A stretch of DNA of 64,000 nucleotides, from positions 1-64,000 of the forward strand of contig NZ_REFA01000004.1 of assembly GCF_003852705.1 (NCBI RefSeq), read 5' to 3'. The notes below the pieces were generated by a model that was not told the origin of the DNA, searched no databases, and saw only the letters and a list, made by a program, of their open reading frames with translations. Shown piece after piece: positions 59,898 to 64,000 of this stretch (positions are counted from its first letter, which is position 1; each line of letters starts with the position of its first letter). This stretch comes from Amniculibacterium aquaticum. Lineage in GTDB: Bacteria > Bacteroidota > Bacteroidia > Flavobacteriales > Weeksellaceae. The position numbers and the translations under genes are program-made.

Positions 59898-62267
59898 ATG
59901 GAAAAAAAAGCAAATACAACAAATAGATCGTTCCCATTGCCTCCTAAAAAAAAGAATACCGGTTGGAAAAAATGGGTGAAAATGGTGTGGATGGCATTTT
60001 TCGCATCCATTGCGGGTATTGTTGTATTATTTTTCGCCGTTTCTCAAGGATTTCTTGGAGAAATGCCGGAAGTAAAACAACTGGAAAACCCGGACATCTA
60101 TGTTGCATCCGAAATCATTTCAGCCGATGGAGTAAAATTAGGATCTTTTGAAAAAGAAAAAACCCTACCCATTACCTACAAGGATTTGCCTCCTTATCTC
60201 ATCTACGCATTGCAGGCCAAAGAAGACGAGCGATTCAAAGAACACTCCGGCATCGATCTGCAATCGGTAGCCAGAGCAGTCGTTTACGGTGGTGGTCGTG
60301 GTGGTGGTTCTACCATTACCCAACAGTTGGCAAAATTACTTTTCACGCCGGATCCTGCATCCAACAAAATTAAAAGAGCTTTCCAAAAGCTTAAAGAATG
60401 GGTCGTTGCAGTAAGTCTTGAAAAACGATACACCAAGGAAGAAATCATCTCGATGTACTTCAACAAGTTTGATTTCCTGAACAATGCCAACGGAGTAGAA
60501 ATGGCCTCCAGAATTTATTTTAACAAAACCACCAAAGAGCTGACTTTACCCGAAGCAGCCACTTTTGTGGCCATGTTGGAAAATCCGGTGAAAAACAACC
60601 CAAAGAGATTCCCAGAAAGAGCTAAAGAAAGAAGAGATGTCGTTTTGGATCAGATGCTGAAAACCGGCTACATCGACCAAGCAACATGGGAACAAGCTAA
60701 AGCTACACCGGTAAAAATTGATTATCAACCGGTAAAAACCGTTGACGAAGGATATTCTGCGTATTACAAATTCTATCTCAGAAAAGAAATCAACGAATAC
60801 CTGAAAGATTACGAAAAAGAAAAAGGAAAATCCCTAAACCTTTATCGTGACGGATTAAAAATTTATGTCACCTTGGATTCCAAAATGCAAAAATATGCCG
60901 AGGAAGCCATGAAGGAACACTTAAGCCAATTGCAAGCAAGCTTTGACCGAGAACAAAGAGGTCGAAAAGCCGCTCCTTTTTATTACATCAACGACGGTCA
61001 GGTCAATAGAATCATGATGGCCGCTGTAAAAAGAACTGGAAGGTACAAATTGCAAAAAGCCAACGGAGTGCCTGAAGATTCCATCATGATGGATTTTCAT
61101 ACACCTACAAAAATGACAAAATTTGCTTGGAGTGGAGAGGAAGAAGTGGAAATGACTCCTTGGGATTCTATCCGTTATCACAAACAAATTGCACAAGCTG
61201 GACTCATGTCTATGGTGCCAGCAACTGGAGAAATAAAATCTTGGGTGGGAGGCATCAACTGGGAATATTTCCAATACGACCACATCAAACAAGGGAAAAG
61301 ACAGGTAGGATCTACCTTCAAACCTTTTGTTTACGCCGCTGCCATTATGAATTTGGGTAAAACCCCATGTACGGTTATCTCCAATGCCGACTTTGTACAA
61401 GGCAAATGGAGGGTTTCCGAAAGAGGCGGTGCTTATACCATGAAAGATGCATTGGCCAAATCCCTGAACCCCGTTGCGGTACGATTGATGGACGAAGTAG
61501 GTCCTAAAAATGTGATCCGTTTGGCAAGAGATTTAGGAGTTACGGAAGACATCCCCGACAACCTATCAACCGCTTTGGGATCTTCTGAAATTACCATCTA
61601 CGAAATGTTGGGTGCCTACAGTACTTTTGCCAATTATGGAAATTATATAAAACCGGAAATGGTTTGGAGAATTGAAGACGCCAACGGCCGATTGATCAAA
61701 GAAGTGAAGCCGGTAGAAAAAGAAGTGATGGATGAAAAATACGCCTATGCCATGATTGAAATGATGCGCGGTGTAGCCGAATTTGGTACCGCCTCCGGCG
61801 AACTTTCTAGAAGAGGCATCAGCAAAGGTGTAGAGATTGCTTGTAAAACCGGAACCACACAGGAAAACTCCGACGGTTGGTTTGTAGGCATCACTCCAAA
61901 TCTTGCCACCGGCGTTTGGGTAGGTTGGGAAGATCGAGCCACACACTTTAGAAGTACCGGTGAAGGACAAGGTGCTAAAATGGCTTTGCCAATTTGGGCC
62001 ATCTATATGAAGAAAGTTTGGGCCGATAAAAAATTAGGAATTTCACCAGAAGACAAATTCATCAAGCCTTCCGATTGGCAAGGCGGATGTGGCGAATTGC
62101 AAGGCATCAATGGAGGCTATGGCGACGATGGAGGCTTGCAAACCCTAGATGAAATAAAAAATCCTAAAGAACCCAACACTAACGATAAGCCTAAAAACAA
62201 CGGCGATCAAAAAAACAATGTTAACGACAACTTACAAAAATCGGACGAAATAGATTTCAACCAATAA
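59898..62267 (+). CDS. bifunctional penicillin-binding protein 1A
   Basis: A 789-aa peptidoglycan synthase. One N-terminal membrane helix (MAFFASIAGIVVLFFAV); glycosyltransferase family 51 domain (about 65-250) with ALQAKEDERFKEHSGID (catalytic Glu), GGSTITQQLAKLL and KRYTKEEIISMYFNK; transpeptidase domain with STFK (Ser472-Lys475), SLNP and KTGTTQENSDGW. A low-complexity Asn/Asp/Lys-rich tail follows. Its place after ricT and gldH is conserved in flavobacteria. Confidence 0.95.
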   Translation: MEKKANTTNRSFPLPPKKKNTGWKKWVKMVWMAFFASIAGIVVLFFAVSQGFLGEMPEVKQLENPDIYVASEIISADGVKLGSFEKEKTLPITYKDLPPYLIYALQAKEDERFKEHSGIDLQSVARAVVYGGGRGGGSTITQQLAKLLFTPDPASNKIKRAFQKLKEWVVAVSLEKRYTKEEIISMYFNKFDFLNNANGVEMASRIYFNKTTKELTLPEAATFVAMLENPVKNNPKRFPERAKERRDVVLDQMLKTGYIDQATWEQAKATPVKIDYQPVKTVDEGYSAYYKFYLRKEINEYLKDYEKEKGKSLNLYRDGLKIYVTLDSKMQKYAEEAMKEHLSQLQASFDREQRGRKAAPFYYINDGQVNRIMMAAVKRTGRYKLQKANGVPEDSIMMDFHTPTKMTKFAWSGEEEVEMTPWDSIRYHKQIAQAGLMSMVPATGEIKSWVGGINWEYFQYDHIKQGKRQVGSTFKPFVYAAAIMNLGKTPCTVISNADFVQGKWRVSERGGAYTMKDALAKSLNPVAVRLMDEVGPKNVIRLARDLGVTEDIPDNLSTALGSSEITIYEMLGAYSTFANYGNYIKPEMVWRIEDANGRLIKEVKPVEKEVMDEKYAYAMIEMMRGVAEFGTASGELSRRGISKGVEIACKTGTTQENSDGWFVGITPNLATGVWVGWEDRATHFRSTGEGQGAKMALPIWAIYMKKVWADKKLGISPEDKFIKPSDWQGGCGELQGINGGYGDDGGLQTLDEIKNPKEPNTNDKPKNNGDQKNNVNDNLQKSDEIDFNQ

Positions 62268-62272
62268 ATTTT

Positions 62273-62307
62273 AAAAAATCCTTTCTATTTTTGAAAGGAT
62301 TTTTTTA
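62273..62307 (+). terminator. terminator of the ricT-gldH-PBP1A unit
   Basis: Stem AATCCTTTC (62277-62285) with GAAAGGATT (62293-62301), seven-base loop, followed by TTTTTATT, 14 bp before the next start codon. Confidence 0.85.
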
Positions 62308-62321
62308 TTCAACCTCATCCT

Positions 62322-63866
62322 ATGCATTTAGAAAAAATTACACAAAGATATTTAGACCTTTTTCCAACCGACAGATCTAAGAATACCATGCAAAGAACCG
62401 TCCCAAACATTCTTTCTTGCTTGGTTGATCCCGTAAAATTCGACCTTCCCAAACTTCTCTATTTTAATGAACAACTTTCGGAAGAATTGGGTTTAGGAAA
62501 AATTGAAAATCATAAAGACGAAGATTTCTTAGCTGCCCAAAATCTCCCCAAAAACATCCGTCCTTTTGCAACGGCCTATGCCGGACATCAGTTTGGACAA
62601 TGGGCAGGACAATTGGGCGATGGCAGAGCAATCTATGCCGGAGAAATCCTACAGAAAAATGGAAAATTTCAAGAATTACAATGGAAAGGAGCAGGTGCAA
62701 CCCCATTTTCTAGAGCTGGAGACGGTAGAGCGGTATTGCGATCGACCATTCGTGAGTTTTTGATGTCCGAAGCCCTGCATCATTTAAAAATCCCAACCAC
62801 AAGAGGTCTAAGCATTTCCCTGACTGGCGAACAAGTCATCCGAGATGTTTTATACAACGGCAATCCCAAACCGGAACCAGGAGCCGTTATGCTAAGAACC
62901 GCTGAATCTTTTCTAAGATTTGGACATTTCGAGTGGTTTTCGGCTCAAAGGGATTATGAAACTCTAGAGAAACTAGGTCTATTTTGTATTGAAAATTATT
63001 ATCCCGAAATCGATTTGAATGACGATAATAAATACAAAAAATTCTTTGAACAAATCCTTGAAAGAACTGCCAATTTGATGGTAGATTGGCTTAGAGTCGG
63101 TTTTGTACACGGTGTGATGAACACCGACAATCTTTCGATAATCGGACTAACCATAGACTATGGGCCTTTTTCGATGTTGGACGAGTACGACACCTCTTTC
63201 ACCCCAAATACGACCGACCTTCCGGGAAGAAGATATGCTTTTGGCGAGCAAGGAAAAATCGCACAATGGAACCTCTGGAAATTGGCAAATGCCCTTTTCC
63301 CTTTGATTGAAGACGCTGATTATTTAACCGAAAAACTGGAATACTTCAACGATTATTTCAACCAAAAGAACGATGAAATGCTCTGTAAAAAATTTGGATT
63401 TGAAAACATGAAAGAGGACTATGCTGCGTTTTTTGAAGAATGGCAATTGTTGATGGAAGATTTGGTCTTGGACTACACCTTATTTTTCACAGCATTGGAA
63501 AAATGGAAACCGGAATTTGAGCTCAAAAGCCATTTTCAAACTTGTTTTTACAAAAACAACAGCCCGGAAGAATTTCAAAAGCTAAGTGCGTTTTTAAAAA
63601 AATATGATGAATTCATTTCAAATCAAAATTTCGAAGAAGAAAAACGAATGCAATTGATGCAAGAAAACAACCCAAAATTTGTGCTTAGAAACTATTTACT
63701 GTACGAATGCATAGAAGAAGTTAGTCAGGGAAAAATGGAGCTTTTTAACACCTTATTTCTCGCTTTACAAACCCCTTACGATTGCGACAATGCTTCATTA
63801 ACCCAAAAAAGACCCAACAAATACGACAACCAATCCGGATGCAGTATGCTGTCGTGTAGTTCGTAA
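62322..63866 (+). CDS. selO: protein adenylyltransferase SelO
   Basis: A 514-aa pseudokinase-fold AMP-transferase (YdiU/UPF0061). AYAGHQFGQWAGQLGDGRAI is the hallmark; KGAGATPFSRAGDGRAVLRS binds nucleotide; VHGVMNTDNLSIIGLTIDYG includes the metal-binding Asn and Asp. The C terminus ends NQSGCSMLSCSS, with two Cys near the position of the selenocysteine in eukaryotic SelO. SelO AMPylates redox proteins under oxidative stress in E. coli. It follows a strong terminator and is single. Confidence 0.95.
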   Translation: MHLEKITQRYLDLFPTDRSKNTMQRTVPNILSCLVDPVKFDLPKLLYFNEQLSEELGLGKIENHKDEDFLAAQNLPKNIRPFATAYAGHQFGQWAGQLGDGRAIYAGEILQKNGKFQELQWKGAGATPFSRAGDGRAVLRSTIREFLMSEALHHLKIPTTRGLSISLTGEQVIRDVLYNGNPKPEPGAVMLRTAESFLRFGHFEWFSAQRDYETLEKLGLFCIENYYPEIDLNDDNKYKKFFEQILERTANLMVDWLRVGFVHGVMNTDNLSIIGLTIDYGPFSMLDEYDTSFTPNTTDLPGRRYAFGEQGKIAQWNLWKLANALFPLIEDADYLTEKLEYFNDYFNQKNDEMLCKKFGFENMKEDYAAFFEEWQLLMEDLVLDYTLFFTALEKWKPEFELKSHFQTCFYKNNSPEEFQKLSAFLKKYDEFISNQNFEEEKRMQLMQENNPKFVLRNYLLYECIEEVSQGKMELFNTLFLALQTPYDCDNASLTQKRPNKYDNQSGCSMLSCSS

Positions 63867-63872
63867 AAAGTT

Positions 63873-64000
63873 TTATGGATTTTTTAGAATTTTCATAACT
63901 TCATTTATCGTTTTTTTATCTGATACCAACATAATCATAACACTGTTGTTGAATGTATTATCTTTGAAATCTTGAATAATATTAACTTTTTCTTCATTTT
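63873..64000 (-). CDS. C-terminal end of an unidentified protein (partial)
   Basis: A minus-strand frame of 41 sense codons is open from the right edge to a TAA six bases after the selO stop, giving a tail with FKDNTFNNSVMIMLVSDKKT. The codon use and convergent arrangement fit a real gene cut by the window, but the family cannot be recognised from this fragment. Confidence 0.55.
   Translation of the reverse strand, partial: NEEKVNIIQDFKDNTFNNSVMIMLVSDKKTINEVMKILKNP

Noticed and set aside
1-64000. tRNA, rRNA, prophage or intact insertion sequence
   Set aside because: No cloverleaf with conserved TTCRA arm, rRNA core, transposase, integrase or phage structural gene was recognised by reading; a dedicated tRNA search could still find a missed one.

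Overview
The window is a 64 kb stretch of an AT-rich chromosome from a flavobacterium, most likely a member of the Weeksellaceae (Chryseobacterium/Cloacibacterium relatives). This rests on gldH, a GLPGLI-family protein, the fused cbb3 oxidase CcoNO, TonB receptors, a RicT-GldH-PBP1A block, and AT-rich promoters of the TAnnTTTG type without Shine-Dalgarno sequences. It is mostly ordinary chromosomal sequence. I found no rRNA, tRNA, CRISPR array, prophage or intact insertion sequence. Nearly every transcription unit ends in a clear hairpin terminator.

Layout: (1) 0.25-3 kb, a plus-strand accessory operon for small secreted or lipidated proteins (83-aa secreted peptide, carboxypeptidase-regulatory-like protein, CxxC lipoprotein, GLPGLI protein). 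(2) 3-8.2 kb, a minus-strand operon with a serine hydrolase, an Ig-like lipoprotein, a haem-binding protein and NadB. (3) 8.3-12 kb, a small conserved unknown protein, two Fe-S electron-transfer proteins and an MCE/MlaD protein. (4) 12.4-20 kb, a membrane TPR-HTH regulator, PpiD, a WG-repeat protein and Lon. (5) 20-26.4 kb, the cbb3 oxidase cluster ccoS-ccoNO-ccoQ-ccoP-ccoG-fixH-safE, without the copper ATPase ccoI. (6) 26.6-36.4 kb, LptE, a sigma-54 activator, MiaB, LysA, an exonuclease and a HerA-like ATPase, all on the minus strand. (7) 36.6-40 kb, a likely copper-acquisition locus: Cys-rich small protein, Met/His-rich lipoprotein, and a TonB receptor carrying the CxxxM and HxM copper ligands known from OprC. 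(8) 41-44.2 kb, a sulfide/persulfide cluster (TauE, CstB-like persulfide dioxygenase-rhodanese, cupin, thiol methyltransferase-like protein, two tiny membrane proteins sharing a GCxSGxC motif), then nadC. (9) 45-57.8 kb, a TonB receptor, Asd, a CDF transporter, SufS, L25, Prs, and a secreted SGNH hydrolase with an OmpP1/FadL porin. (10) 58-64 kb, RicT, GldH, PBP1A and SelO, with the tail of one further gene at the right edge.

The parts most worth following up are the copper locus (36.6-40 kb), which may supply copper for the cbb3 oxidase encoded 10 kb away; the sulfide cluster with its paired GCxSGxC membrane proteins and a gene resembling HS-/halide methyltransferases; the secreted-peptide operon at the left edge; and two non-coding blocks that look structured, at 12.15-12.28 kb and upstream of lon.
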